Assembly (NCBI GenBank): GCA_947462335.1
Contig: OX381710.1
Location: forward strand, 59,528,842-59,592,841
DNA from: Harmothoe impar
Lineage: Eukaryota; Annelida; Polychaeta; Phyllodocida; Polynoidae
Length of the DNA stretch: 64,000 bases
Direction: 5' to 3'
This document shows, one piece after another, positions 13,401-27,958 of the stretch. Position 1 is the stretch's first letter, and each line of letters starts with the position of its first letter. The position numbers and the translations under genes were made by a program. The notes beneath the pieces are model-generated. The model was not told where the DNA came from and did not search any database. It saw nothing but the letters and a program-made list of their open reading frames with translations.

Positions 13401-16400
13401 AGACCAAATGAGAACTGAGAGAATCCCATGAGAATTAAGCCCCAATACAATCATGTCGTTCATGTGAATAGTCAATGTATGGCAATGTATGTATCCTGTG
13501 TGAAACATATTTATTATTCACAAATAGTGGTGTCCTCAAGTATTTTGGGTTAATGCGAGGACACTCCCATGAATTGAAGGACTCAAAATACAAAGTATTC
13601 AGATCCCACGTGTTGCCATTGTACATAAAACCCCACAAGCTCCCGAGACCGTAATAGATTGGCTCTGGCCAAAGTACCATTGTGTATTTTGATTCCATTC
13701 ATCGCATTCCAATATTCAGTATTTTACTCTACATTGGCCCTGTGTTTGGCAATAATGGGATCTATAAAGAAATCTCTTGATGAAACTTCATGTAATATAA
13801 ATATATGATCCCATATTCGCATAAATACGGAGCTTGCCCGGAAAGCCAGTTAGTTATGCCCTTTACTCCGGTAAATAAAGCACATTTGGAGTCTAATATT
13901 ATATCGAAAAAGAAGAGGGGATGGGGTTGGGTAATTTCTCCTTTATACTTGAGTGCAGTTGCCTCTAACTTTAACTCTGAGGGTCCTTAGAGTGGCCATG
14001 CACCCCGTTTTAGACATGATGATGAGTGAACATGTCGATAGATGCATAAAGGGAGCACCCTGATAAGGATCAACATGGCGACTGGCGGCCGCCTGGATCC
14101 GCTCCGGTCCCTGAGGGCCAATACTAGTTAATAATTGGTGTGTTTTGCCAAGCCACCCTCCATCATCCAGTGCAGCTCGGAGACTCGTCATGTCAGGCCG
14201 TCTTTTGCCTGCTGACAGATGATAAGGATCTGACTATATTCACCCAAAGGCACACTCCCCCTCTCATCACAGGGAAGCCTGAATTCACCATCCCATTTTT
14301 TATTCTATCACTTTGATCATAATATTCACTTTCAAGGGTAGCGCCCCAGAGGAGATAAAGAGATATGTTATCATACTAGTGAGGAGGGTAGGAGGAGAGG
14401 GCAATGTGGTCAGAATGACTTCAGGAGGCATCAAACGTGGCCAAGTCTTGGTTTTTACAAAGTACAAGGGTGTGTCATGATAACTTCGAGATGCAGAAGG
14501 AAAATCTCAATCATATCGAATTTTACAGAGCGTGTGTGTAGGTTCATGAGTTTTCTGTGAAATTAATTGGGCTCATTTTGGGTGGTTCTCACACCCTGTC
14601 ACCCCACATACTGACGTGTGTATGTAGCTAAAATAGCACCCTGTTCCTGTATCCCGTTACCTTCAAACACCGAGCACATGAGATAACGGTATGAAATATC
14701 ACTGATCTCGATAATGTTAAGTTTCTAATCAAATACGAATGAAATGGAAAAAATACAAAGGTATACAGGTACCGTATGTTCTTTTGTTTAAATACACCTA
14801 ATCTCTCATTCCCTATACTGATAGCATAGGTACATATGATGGTATGGGGGAGCTTAAGATTGTTGGGTGTTGGGGCATTACTGGTACATCTTACAATCTG
14901 CAGTCTCAGGTGTGCCTCAAGTCTAGGTGTGGCCCCAGGCTCACTATCTACACCCCTAGTCCCTACTCGTCCTGCATTCTCATTCACTGCACCTGCATGA
15001 AAGTCACAACGTTATCATCGGGATTTGAATTATCATGGCTATGTCCAGAATTCCGATTACGTTTTCACCTTTAGCATGATTTTTACACGATAAAGGATCG
15101 GATACCTTGTAAATTAGTACTCAATAATCTAACAGGGGAAATACTACAGTACATTGTAGATCCATATATCTTGAGTACAACGCTCGGCCCGTCTTGCACC
15201 CTTCTCCTGCAGACATCTGACATAAAGGTACGGGACCTGGAGTCGGGGGATGGGATGGGGGGATGGGGGCACCTACTTAGGTCAGGTGAGTAACTGGCAG
15301 GTACCCTACTGGTATTCAGGGGGTAGAGAGGACACCCTCCCCGTCACCGACATTTGATACCCTACACACCTTTTGTGTGAAAGCAATTTGGCGGCCAGGC
15401 CACTGGTGGTGACGTGTAGCGGCGGAGCGTGGCAGACATTCATTTCTGTGTGCAATCAGGCATGCACCTTGACGTCAGGGTATAGCGTTGTAGCGGGTTC
15501 TTGTGTGAACACCGCCATTTTGTCCCCCCATAAGATATAGTGTGTATCTGCCCTCCGTCCCAAAAGGACGGATCTGGATCCCTCAGACTGACCCCTGAGT
15601 GAGCAGCATGTAACCTTGTAGGTTGCAGCGAACGCGGTGATACCAGGTAGAGTTTAGTTCCCTGTCCTGCCGCTGCTACTGCTGGTGTGGCGCAGCAGTC
15701 GCCCTGATACATCCCTATATGTAAACTAAACCAGGGTGCTCAGGGGCTCTCCTGTCCTAATCTACTGTTACCTGACTAGACGCTGCAACCTTATATATTG
15801 GAAAGGTCAGAGAGTCTAAAGGACACTCAGTACCTTCAAACAGCATTGCGCATACCATTCAGACTGAGGTCATTTTGTAGAATGGGTTTTTATCTCTTGG
15901 AAATCGTTTAAGGTTATCTATACGTAGATCTTTTTAAAGTCCGGAGACTGGCGTAGTCCCGGGCCGTGTCTGTGCCGTTATGCACACGCATTTTGGATTT
16001 TTGAAGTACCTAGCACGATATTTCAAGCCTGTCCCGTTTATAACCTTCGCAATACATACTAGTAGTTGGAATCAGTATAAGCCTGGGACTATAAACGGTA
16101 CATTCTGTTTAGTTAGCCTGAACTAAATGTGTATATATATACTCAACTTTTTTTCTGAGTAAGAGAAATATGCCCTGTATTGTAGCAAACCGGAATGATT
16201 TCAAAACTTGAATACCGGTATATATCCGTTGTATCATGAAAGTCAGCGGATGGACCAAGAGTCCCACTGCCTTGCTGATTGCTGATATAATAGTGTCGAC
16301 CACTTCATACTAAAGACCTCCCATTCATTGACAATGCAGGCTGGCGTCTTTGACGTTTAATGTCCCGTCCATCGGGGGTGATAAGGTCCCTGTGGGGAGT

Positions 16401-16668
16401 GCTCCATTTGAATATTATGACAACCATAAAGGCATCTCTCTAATGGGACAGCCCATTTGGTAATACCACTTACCCCGATACTTCCCACCCCCTAACCCCC
16501 CCCCCTTGTTTTCTAAATGACGTCTCCCTAAGCAGTCCTCTTAATGAAGTCCCTTAAAAACTGTCAGTCTGATGCACTGATGGTGATGGTTTGGTGGGGT
16601 CGGTCTGGGCTGGGTGCTACAGAGGCCATTTAATTATAACCTCTTCTCTGATGTGTGATGCTTGAAAG

Positions 16669-16689
16669 CTGCTGGAGCTGCTCCAGCAG
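16669..16689. repeat. Short palindrome around CTGCTGGAGC
   Basis: CTGCTGGAGC, one spacer base, then GCTCCAGCAG forms a perfect 10-bp-arm inverted repeat inside a stretch enriched in GAGCTGCTC words. Confidence 0.7.
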
Positions 16690-18861
16690 GCTCTGATCTG
16701 CTCGGAGCTGCTCATGTGGTCTGACAGGCTCCAAAGGGAGCAGCTCTGTGGTGGGGGTGACTCAAGATGGGGATGGGTGCTTTGTATGGAAATGGCAGGA
16801 GTGTGACTTGTGGGGCATTGTAGCACTGTCACTTGTCACCCTGTGCAGGCCGCCATCGAGTCCCACAAACAGGGCTAGCTTGCGTCCCACCAGGTGTGAG
16901 TAGTAGGGACGTGTCTATGGGAACACACAAACCTATCAGCCTTACATTCAGTTCCTGCCGACACCGCCGCTATGGTCATGATGGCGCTACAGCCGACCCC
17001 TTGCACCCTTATGAGAGGACATGACAAGAGTGTGACTTGGCTTTAGTGAGGTGCATGGAAGGTGTCTGATAGCTCAGAGTTGCGATAGGAAGAAGGTCAT
17101 CTGTTGAGATAACAGGGCCCGGAGCAGCTCACAGAGCAGCTCACAGAGAAACCCACACAGGGATCATCCAGTCATCTTCTGACCTACATACAGGAAGTGG
17201 CTGAGCTGTTAGGATAACAGCATAAAAACAAGGAGCAGTAGTAATAGGAAGTAGGCGTATCTGCACGACATGCAACATTTTTTCTTATGTATTGAAAAGC
17301 AATATCCCTGTGTCCTAGGCATACATGAGACATGCTTTTAGCAAATTCTGCATACATTTTTAATACGAGTCAATTAATTGGCTTCTCGGAGAAAGACCTT
17401 AATTTACACGTTGGGATTTTCAAATAACCACATCATGCACAGTCGATGTAAAAAGTGACGCCTCAATCAGTTTCAAAATTGCAATTCCTCATTAAGACAA
17501 TTTTCTAGATGGGTTCCTCTTTTTTATGACAATGTTCTACAAAGGGTTACTAGGTTGATTCCTAGATGTGCAGCAGGAAGGATTTAAAATGAAAACCACG
17601 ACCCTGGGATGCTCTCCTGCTCAGGGGGATATTCGCACCCATGCACCCCTACACATACCTTGGCTTTGTTCTGGAACTTGGGGCTCCCCCGGCGGCAATA
17701 GATAAACATGGGCATCAAGCAGACCTAGTCAACAAGAGGAGGCGGGGCCTCCCTGCAGCCCCCCTTGGCCACGCCCCCTCCCTGGTGATTTTACAGATGG
17801 CAGCTCTTAGATGGGTCTCCGGTAATAGGCTGGGGAGGGGGCAGCAATTTGCAAATCACCAAATGTGTCCTATGTGTCCCATAGACCAACATCTAAAGGG
17901 GCACCATTTACATAAACTAGTCAGGGTCTGCTCAGGGTTAAGCATTTTAAGAGATGCTTGGGGGTAAAATAAGGTTAGGTGCCATTTGACAAATCTGACT
18001 GCGGCCTGACTACAAAGGCCAGGTAGATGGCACTTATGACCTGTAGAACACCTCTCCGGTAAAGGTGGGACATAGACTGGCAGATGGAGTCTGGAGCCTG
18101 GAGGGGAGGCCGGCCGTGTCTGCAGACACTCCCCCTGTATGGTCAGTGTGGGCGGGGTGGGGACTGGACAGCTGCTATTCACACCTGCCTCAATATGCCC
18201 CGTTGACTAGGGTTACCCAACTGGACATGGCCTACCTGGTGCAGCTGACGTAACCAGGCTGCTGGTGCTCTACTCAGCTACAGCACAGTGCCTGGAGAGG
18301 CTGGGCAGTGCAGGGTACCGTAACTCCATGACCAGTGATGGTGGTCACGATGGTGCACCCATTACTCCCACAGCAATGTACGTGGGACCTGTGCAGATAG
18401 AGCAGATTCTAATTAATATGCACCTTTGGAGCAAAGACAAGCAGGAGACAGATCCTCCAGGTCTTATCCCGGGTCTGACCCTGTTCGGTCAGGACACCAT
18501 TTTGTCGCCATGCATCTGACATCATCATGATGCTATACAGCCGACCTGTTACAAGTATCTCCCCATGTATAGCCAAACAACTGGAAGAACGTACACTAAG
18601 TGCGGCCTTACTTACCTCGCAGATCCATGAACACTGCAACTAGACCCCCTTAATCAGACCCGATATAACCTTGGATCTATAAATCGAACTAGGGTCCTTT
18701 GACTGGGTCAAGGCGCTGTCTCCATGGCAACTTGTGATTACCTCACGACCCTAGCCATCACCCCAGCCTCGTTACATCATCTCGAATTTCGATTACCTGC
18801 CTCCATGATCATTTATTCACGTGTGCAACTTGTACATTCCATACGTTATGCATTATTCACA

Positions 18862-18925
18862 GCGCATGCGCATTTGGTGCTTATGTGACGTCATTGTGCT
18901 AGGGCCTATCCGGTGCATTGTGGGA
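18862..18925. promoter_or_regulatory. Promoter-like cluster: NRF1, CRE/ATF and ZNF143-like motifs
   Basis: Within 64 bp there are GCGCATGCGC (NRF1 core, 18862-18871), TGACGTCA (CRE/ATF palindrome, 18886-18893) and GCATTGTGGGA (18915-18925, resembling the 3' part of a ZNF143 site read on the other strand). Such clustering is typical of animal housekeeping or bidirectional promoters. No coding exon is recognisable on either side, so the transcript is unknown and could be non-coding or have distant exons. Confidence 0.4.
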
Positions 18926-21892
18926 TTATGGCTAGATGATATCTGAAGGGATGCCATTCCCTAATCCGGGATATCCTTATCGGTTTCCCCCTTTATGCCT
19001 AACTAGGAATACATTAGGCTTTAATAAGGCGTATCTGATCCCATATTCTGTGATCATTTGTCCATAAGAATTCATCTGAGGCACATTGTACAAGATTATC
19101 ATCAAATGGGTGAATGGAAATTCCTTCACATTGCACATAAGGGGAAATAAAACTGCTCTTAAAATATGGACTCATGTCATGTTGATAGATCTATACCTCC
19201 TCCCTGTAGTTGTATTGCAGACGAATGTTGTATACCTCTGATGATGTCACTGGCTTTTGGCTGTCAGAGGAAGATGTTATTCCAATAAAGAAAGGATTGG
19301 GGGTTTTCTAGTTTACATACAGCAAATCACGTGCCGGCAAGTCTGTGACTTTATAGTGAAGTGTACCCATACTGTTGACATAACAAGTCCATTGTATGTA
19401 TACATGAGAATTCTTATGGATGTGGGACTGGCAGTCTTTGAGAACCAGAGTGCTGTACAAATGCATTTGGTCCCCTGTCTTTGTGGACTAGAGTGTGCAA
19501 TTCAAATACTGAAGAGCCTTTTAGAAAGTACTGGTTCAAGTTACAGAGTTCACAGGGTGTGTCATCTCGGGTACAAATCGAAATGTCTCACCTGGTGGTG
19601 AATGACTCCCCACACTGAATAAAAGTGGGATCAAAGATGGTACGGCGTGGGGTGAAGAGTGTGACGTATTGTGGGGTAGGTAGTGATGGCCTATTGGCTG
19701 TGACTTTATGAAAGGCTGATGCTCTCTTGTCAACCCCAGGAGAAGTGGACCAGTCAATAGAAGTACAGTTAATTGAATGCTCAGTACTTGCATTCATGAC
19801 TGAACTTTTCAAAATATAACAATGGGTGAATTGCCCGGGTTCCCCACTTGGCCTAGATATGGGATTTTATACTGTAGGCCTACCGGTACCCATTACTTTT
19901 TTTATTATTATTACAAAACGCTCACACACACTTGTTATATCATTCTTATCACCAGTTGTGTTTTTTTTCATGTATTTGGTAGAAAACACTGAGAGTCTAC
20001 CCAAGATGAGGCTTTTGTCTGCAAAGTTGCTGGTGGTCAAACATACAGTTATGTACATACATTTGTAGTAGGATAGGTGGGGTGTGGTAAGAGTGAAGTG
20101 GTTGACTAAGCTACCAATAATAAATGTACTGAAGGAGGTTTTGGGTGGGAAGGGATTTGAGTGGGGAGAGGGTGTACTTGGGGTGTTGCCCATCTGCCCC
20201 ACGACATACCCCCACTGCACACACACAATACCCAGCTCTGCCTTGTACCAAACATTCCACCATGATAGGAGGTGGACTAAACCAGATGGAAGTAGTGGGC
20301 AGTCGGCGGGCCGTGTTAGGCGGGGCCAGGTTACAAAGGGGTCTAACAAAGCCTGATCAAGCCTGGATGGAGCCATTGGAAGTGATACAGTAACACCGAC
20401 TCGTATGCCACCCTTCAACCTGTAACACTGGTCCCTGATCCCTGTTCACCCCTGGGCAGGCCTATGTAGGCAACAACTTGTCATCCCAAGTAGGCCGCCA
20501 TCTTGGACCCCCGCAGTCATATTGTGCCATGTCTCCCACCTTGTCCCCTACCACCAACCTGTCTCCCTTTGCCATCTTCTCCCACGGAGATGCCCGATTT
20601 TCATACATGTCAGCGTTTGGCTTCATCGGCCAGTGGGGACGAGCAGAGATATAATCATTTCAGACTAAATGTCCGTCCCTGTAATGATACGTCGCCTTCG
20701 TTGGCTGCCATGGCACCACAGTGCCCCCGCTACACCCCTATATGTAGTGCCCTATAGTCCCGCGAGCCCATTGACTGGTCCCCCAGTTAGGCTATAACAG
20801 GTCGATCGGCATCTTACATCACGTGATCAATGCGGCCAGAAGTATGTGCACACAATGCGCGTCCCTCACGCCGATTAGAGAGGTCATTGAGATGGGAGCA
20901 GGAGGCGTCCGCCCCCCCCCCCCTCCCACCCAGATCCCAGCCTCCATACCCTAACTAGAAGTGTACAGAGGCAGTCAGGGGAGGCAGTCGAGAGCTGGGA
21001 TAGCTCCATAGCTGGATATGTTAATGGCACTCACCTGATAATAATTGCTCAGATGCCACTATGTATAAAGTGATGGTAAAAGTACAATCTCATAGTACCG
21101 GGGTATTGGAAATGTGACTTGTCAATGTGGAAGAGTTGCAAAAATACAACGCAAACATATACTTATAAAGTATAGTACATTGTTTGTATAGCATATTTTA
21201 TATAGTTGAAGTGTTAAAGAGGGATACGGAACATGTGTACATTAATAACACGTACAAGTAATTTATTTTAATGACTATATGTTTTTTCTTGTGTACCTAT
21301 GAACTTGTATCTCCTAAAGTTGTGTATGTGTTCTCTGCGGCATGTACATAATGAACTCAGAGTGAATGCAGCAGGTCTGCTGAGGTTGATGCCTCTTTCC
21401 ATGGGACAAATAGTGTAATGGCTGTGGATGTTTACTGTATCCGACCCCTGTCTATATGGGGAAGAGAGAAGCCAATACACTCATACATAACCCTATTTGA
21501 ACTGTGCGTGAATGCAAAGGGAAGAATTGTGTACGGCTCTAGCTCCATCCCCTTCGTGTGCATTCGATAGGGAGTACTTTAAAATTATTGACCGGTTGCA
21601 GACGTTGTTTGCATCATGGCATTAGTTGTATCGTGTTGCAGACGGAGTAGGGCGTGGCAGCTTAGAGTTTAGTGGAGGAAAATATCATTTCCCTCTCGAG
21701 TTTATACTGTGTCTGTTCGAAGGGGGGGGGGGCAGCCGGACTCTACATCTAAATGGGGTATCACTAAATTATAGCTATAGGTATTGTCTGTCTTTAAATT
21801 CCTGTAAATAATTGCTTGGATTCCGCACATGTGTATAATGTAGAAAGGTAAACCACTTTTTTTGTGAATATACCGTCGACACCAACAAACGT

Positions 21893-21912
21893 GTATAGCT
21901 AGCTAGCTATAC
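21893..21912. repeat. Perfect 20-bp palindrome GTATAGCTAGCTAGCTATAC
   Basis: The sequence equals its own reverse complement over 20 bases. It is a short isolated palindrome with no other feature nearby. Confidence 0.85.
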
Positions 21913-24900
21913 GGTCTCTTCAATAGTCTTTCAAATCGTATGTAATAAATCAAGCCTTTCCTTTGAAGAAGATGTACACCGTGGAGTCAGTGTAACTGAA
22001 AGGTGCATTTTGAATGTTACCTTGTGTTATAGTGTCCCTAAGTGATTCATGGGAAAGGTAATTGAATTTTTTTATTCAATCTTTTCCCCCAAGCCATCCA
22101 CGTCAAGTAAACAGCTAAACAGACAGATAAAATCCCCTTTGGGATGGAAGACTGCATTCGGCAATATATTGAGAATGCCGCTACAATAAACAACAAAGGA
22201 GTCGGAATATTGGCCGTGGTACTAAGCAATTCTTTTTTTGGGATTGTTTTGAGACAAATCAATTTCCTCTCGCGAACGCACCTGCTATTTGTTCTTTCGG
22301 TCTTTTGGTGTCGCTATAGCCTTCCATTTTTTCTTTTTTCATTCTTTAATATTTTTTTGGACGCTCGCCTGTGGGCGTGGTCCTATTTGATGGGCCCCAT
22401 CAACTCGGGATTGTCTGGTGCTGCAGGCTTGTCCCTGGGGGACAGGGCCATGGGGGTCGGGGATGCAGGCCAGGGAGGGCTGGTCTCTCTACACGGCAAC
22501 TGTGGGATTTAGGCCGATCAGCTTCCACTCCCAGGTCGGTCTCGCCATGGGACCCTCAGTTCGATTTCAGGGTTGTCAACGCACCCTTTCTTCCCTTCCT
22601 TTTCATTTATTTCCAATTTCCTCTTTTTATTGGGTGCCACATGGGAGTAACCTGAACGGCCGAGATATCCTGCCGTTTCAAAATGCAAAATAACAAAGAC
22701 ACATTGTAAAATCTGCCAATAAATGTTTGCTATGATAATTGATATGACTATATAAACTATAGTCATTTGCACTATAGACAGAGGGTTGCGAATCATGCCG
22801 TAGAACAGCATATAAGCTGCCCAATAGAATCTGCAGTACATTGTACTTATTGGACAGACCATCAACACACGTGGCTACCAGACTCCCCCCGCTGTGTATT
22901 GCAATTCAGTTTGGGAGAACAACAGACAATGACAGTTATACCCCCACCCCCCTCCGTCACCACCCAGCAAAAGACGCGTGCGCCTTGTCCACTGCAGAGG
23001 GTGGGAATTCAATAAGCCCGCTTGTGGGACGGCCCTTGGGAATGAAGAAGGGTAAAGTAGATGGGTGGAGGATGGGACGGTTGTACAGTTGTAGGCTTCA
23101 AGAGATGGGACAGGTGTTCTTATGATTATTCTATTCAGACACATTTGCTTTGATTTTCCACAGGTCCATTCTCCTTGACTCACTCAGAGGGGACCCACCT
23201 ATCTAATTACCGGGCCACTGCTGCTGTGTAAGGGTCCTCCAGGCCGGACCCATCAGTACAGGGGCCCTCCCACTACTTAATTGCTGGGCGGATTTGACTT
23301 TGTGACCACTCTAATCCCTGTGTATATACAATCAAAGGTGAGGGTTCAGCCAGGGGGTTGCACCTGGATTAGGTCGGTGCTAATGAGCTAAGACGTGGGA
23401 CCCTGAGTAGCCCCCTGCAGTACGTACACATACACGTGCTCCCACCTGTGGGGTGTTACCTGTAAGGTGGGTGGGTGGAAGTTATTCTCCCAGTTTTGCT
23501 GGTTAAACCCGCAGATCTTACTGCTCGTCCAGTAACAGTCGGAGTGCAGTCGGGACATGTACTCAGCCCTATATATAGGAGCGCTGGGGCTTTAACCTCT
23601 ATACAATTTAAATGCCCAGCCTAAATAAGTTGTTGGTGTTCGTGAGCTAAGCTGTTCCAGTATTTGGATTTGCGTCACCTTTTCTCGCATCGTAAAGAAA
23701 CTATTTTAATAGCTCTGGTTTTAGGGTCTTGCACATGCGTCAACATAACCATGGACACTAGTCAGAGGTTGGCAATTAAAATACCCCCCCCCCCATTGGC
23801 AATACCATTGGGAGCATAAATGTAGCATTTTTAGTTTGCATTATGTATTATACTAACAGAACCAACTAGAGTGCAATACATACGATTTCCATCAATATCA
23901 ATTATGCTATGGCACACTCGAATTCCTTAGAAATCCAATATAATCATTTTCCCTGGTAGATTCAAATCCCCATTCTCGAATTGCCAATAAACACTTCGAC
24001 CTCGCAGCAGTGGGTCCCTCACTGGTTTTAGTATTGTTGATATTGCCTCAACCCCCTGCGGCAACGCTCCAGCTGATACCCATATATGCAACGGTAGATT
24101 TTAATTGGCTGGTCCTTGCTTTTTTAGCTTACCCTATGAAAAGATTCGGAGTGAAAGACTGTAAGAGGGAGGGTTTCTCAAGGTAAAGAAGCCTATTTCA
24201 CCCCTGAGTTGATCGCCGTGAGGCTTATACACAGAAGCTGCTTTGTGGGTGGCGCTTTGAGGACGCTAGTATAAGCGCCACACCTGAGGGACCACCCATT
24301 ATGTATTAGCCAGGAGTATGGAGGGATTTGGGACGGCCCATTATATAATTAGGGAGGTATATTCTCCAAGGGGTGTTGACCGTGAGATTGTGATGGATCG
24401 TAATATAACTGAATCTCTACATGAACAAGGACTTCTATAAATAAGGAAATTATTTCTGGAAAACAGGGACACTCCTTGGAGATTGCGGTTGTTCTAGGAT
24501 GTCCCATACTCTAGTTACTTCAATGTAACTGCTGCAACTAGCAACATATACATTTCTCTTTGCTATAATACACAAAGAAAGGGAGAGAGGAATATTCCCG
24601 TCTTGATGGAAGGTTACTAGAACATAGATATTCACATACAATCGTATGAGAAATAATGTGTGCTAATTGATGGTGTCAACATGTGTGATGGAATTACAAA
24701 TGAAGTCATATGATAGTCCAACTTCCCCTGAGCCATGTTGTACCTTCTCCCTAAGTTTGCACATCACCTTAAAGGCCCAGTGCCCCTATACATAGCGCTG
24801 AGTACCTGTCCCGACTCCACTCCGACTGCCACTGGAGGGGTACCGAGACCTGCGGGTATAAACGCTTGTGAAAGCCTGCAAGAAAGGAGAGGCCCACACC

Positions 24901-27654
24901 TCAGCCCTTGTCACGGCTTGTGAGTACACTCACACGCCTATACTACTTAGATCTGGCTGAGCTGAGTAAAACAAGAGTGCTAGCAGGCTGTGGCTAGTGG
25001 CCGCTGTTGGCGTCCGGACGCCGCGCCCGATGCGCCGTGTTTGAAGTCGCCGCAGGAGTGGGACTAACGTTTGACAAAGTTTGGCGCGGCGCGCGGCAAA
25101 CAGCGGCACAAAGACGGGGTTAATTGGAGTGTTTGTAGCGGCGGGCCCTGCCTACAGCCCCCACCATGGGGTATAGCCGCCTCAGGGGCACCCCCACCAC
25201 CGCCGCCATCTTGTCCCCCCGTAAGGTGTCATCCTGGATCAACCATTTATAGGTATTGTGGTGAACTGCAAACATACAGGGTACATCATCATTGTAGTGC
25301 CCCTCTCTTATGAGCTTGTAGTGAGCACATAGAGTATACCATAGTATACACCCCGGATACACCCCTATAGAGGGGTATCGTTGGAGGGCGCTGGCAATGC
25401 CTTACAGGCTGCCTGCAATGGGATTAGGTATTTGGCGCCGGTACAAGTTAGTTTCATGTGAATGACAGCATTGGACAGTTGTTATTGGTCCAGCGCCCTC
25501 CTAACCCACCCCTCCCCTTGTCACCTCGCCACAGCACCTAGTTGTATCGACCCTCTGCTACTAGCACTGTAGCAGCAGACTGACTGGGTGGGCCACTGAG
25601 TACAATGCAATGCGACTGACCATATTTGCATATGAAAGCCAACAATCGACACCCCCCCCCCCCCCCACTCCCCCTCACCCCGTGCCCACACCGCTAGTGG
25701 GGCTACATCTAGAGGCGATCTTCTCCCAGTGTCATACGTCCCTGAGCAGCCAAGGCAGTCGGTGCCACTAGAACCAGCCTGAGTTCAGAGGACAGTAGAA
25801 TTCTACCATTGCACACGCTGATACAAAACAGGAGTTTTCTTTGGAAGCTTTCTTCGCTTCTATTTGAACTACCCCCACTACACAACTGCAAATACCACGG
25901 CGACACTACGGCGCACCACCTACCGGTAATTCAGATTATTATTTTGGACGAGGTTCCTGATTATAGGCCCACCCGTCAAAGAAACAACACAGCCAAAAGA
26001 GGAATGGAGATAGGCCTACTCGGGTCCGCACCTCGCCAATTTCCCGCCGGCGGGTTGTGGATAAAATAATAGTTCAGACGACCAATGCCCCAGAGCTGTG
26101 TATGCAGCGGTGTGCCTAGGTCCGTCTGAAATTGAAGATAGCGGTTAAATAGGGAGGCAGGCTTGATAAAGGCTGGTTATTATAGGACGGAAGTGTGGGT
26201 AGCTGGGCCTGGTGCCCGGGGGTGGCCGGCACGTAGACGGGCACTGAGAGGTGTGAGTGGGGTGTGATTACTGTGACTTTGTGCCATGTGACACGCACAC
26301 CAGGATAAAGCACACCTGAGGGACAGCGCACCCAAATGGCGTAGGGCATTTGAATGCACGGTTTATGGCATTTGATAAGAATCTAGTTTGAAAAAGCAGT
26401 TTTCATTTGATGCCCTCCCATAATGTATATTACATTTCTTAAATCAGGATATTATGAATACACGTTTGAGTCATTAAGTGAACTGGTTTTCCCGGGTCTT
26501 TCCCCAGATCATGGTATTCGGTCCAAGTCTCAATAATACATACCACACATAACCATGACATAATTATTGGTGGGCAGTCGTGGCAATGGCGAATTTCTGG
26601 AAAGGTTAATATAAAACTCATATTTTGGACTCGTGCCTTGAGCTTGACTGTATGGTCCCGGGTAGGGGACACCAGCTGACTGGCGGCAGGGGGGTGGTTT
26701 GTGGGGTGGTATATTATGTGTCTGGGTGCAGCCCGGTCGGGGGGAGGGGTGTGTGATGGCAGTGGTAGGTTGGCGCCTACAGGTGTGATAAGAGCGTGCC
26801 CCGTGTGTGCAGGGCTAACGGAGGGTGACGACGTGTCACACCTGTACTGATACAGATAAGGCACAGGTGACGGTACGGCACGCTCACCTGCTGACAGTAG
26901 CCGGAATAAGGCATGTGCATCAACAGACAATTTGTTGTATTCAAAACACGGTAATTCTCCGGTTGCCATGAAGTGTGCAGAGGTGTAGCTACATAGGCAA
27001 TAGAATAGGAAAAACACATTTTTTTATTTCCTCTTCAAATAATGGTAGTGAAAAATAGTGCATCTCATTTCTGAAACATATTTTTAATATCTTTCTGATT
27101 TTGTATTGCATTTTGCTGCAGGTAAACTAGATCCTTTTCCAGTCATTGCCTATTCAGTTAGACCCCTGGGGGAGGGGATCTTTGGGAAGATAAACCTAAT
27201 TCAGAGAGACAGAAAAGTTGTTTTAAACACCTGTTTTAAATAATTAATTCCGATGATTTTTCATTTAATGTGATTTCGATGAAAGATCTTGTTAAAACTT
27301 CAAACAATGCATGCAGCCAGGATTCAACTAAAATAATTGTCTTTCATTTCAAGCCTGGCGACACAACGACTGTATGAAAAGGATGTTTTCTATGCACGTA
27401 TTATTGTAGTCGATGTAGAATGAAAATATTTTCTAGCAGGTTGCAGTTTCACATGCAGTCATAGTTGAAAATGAAACTGGCTTTGATATTTTAAGTTTTG
27501 GTAAAAGAAATTTATGGTAAAAATTGCTTATCAGCCCGATGAATATGCCTGCCTGTTGATATGAGTAAACAGATGATGGATCTGCCATCAGCTGGTTGAC
27601 ATTATTAGGGTTGCTATACCTCTTCTTTCTCATAGAGGATCCACGCCATTGCTG

Positions 27655-27705
27655 CATCTTGATAAAGGCTCACCACGGCCGAAACCATTGCTTGCTACTG
27701 TATTG
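27655..27705 (+). mobile_element. Possible retroelement tail (Penelope-like)
   Basis: The stretch reads 'cttgataaaggctcaccacggccgaaacc' in two pieces around a GGC/GCC stem. This resembles the motif found near the ends of Penelope-like elements (a 'gatgaaggct...gccgaaac' pattern related to degenerate hammerhead ribozymes). No reverse transcriptase or GIY-YIG frame is intact beside it. If real, it is a small relic. Confidence 0.2.
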
Positions 27706-27938
27706 TGTGACGTACAATTTGTAATACTTTTATTGTATCATAATATTTTATTGGAACTATGGAGTTTGAGTTTGAGAATGTTTTTCTTGGCTCATGATTT
27801 TTGAGATGAAAATGTTTTTATGGCTTATAACTCTACCCCTTCATCTCCCCCATTCTAATCCATCACACAAATTGATGATAACCTGGGGAAGTCACAGAAA
27901 GAGATCTTATCCCCTACATGCTGTAACTTATGTTTCCT

Positions 27939-27952
27939 TTTTGCCTTTGCAG
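27939..27952 (+). promoter_or_regulatory. Splice acceptor in front of the protocadherin exon
   Basis: A pyrimidine-rich run (TTTCCTTTTTGCCTTTGCAG, ending at 27952) is followed by GAG. It is a strong 3' splice-site match 239 bp upstream of the protocadherin ATG, so at least one 5' untranslated exon probably lies further upstream. Prediction only; RNA data would decide. Confidence 0.5.
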
Positions 27953-27958
27953 GAGTAA

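Larger units (their letters stand above)
12201..18861. other. Non-coding stretch with minor repeats, no supported gene
   Basis: No gene is recognisable. Visible structure is limited to a degenerate tandem repeat (13305-13400), a short palindrome (16669-16689) and a YY1-like word in a longer shared block (15511-15534, reverse orientation) that also occurs at 25201-25225. Several frames of 60-120 codons have no recognisable content. Confidence 0.55.
18926..27952. other. Non-coding stretch upstream of the protocadherin exon
   Basis: No coding region is supported. The last part is probably intron, because the protocadherin exon is preceded by a good splice acceptor. Visible items are a perfect 20-bp palindrome (21893-21912), C tracts near 20910, 23785 and 25650, YY1-like words at 20493-20510 and 25201-25225 (both reversed), and a possible retroelement tail at 27655-27705. 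Confidence 0.5.

Noticed and set aside
26439..27017. 192-codon minus-strand frame
   Set aside because: Composition and lack of any recognisable motif fit a chance frame.
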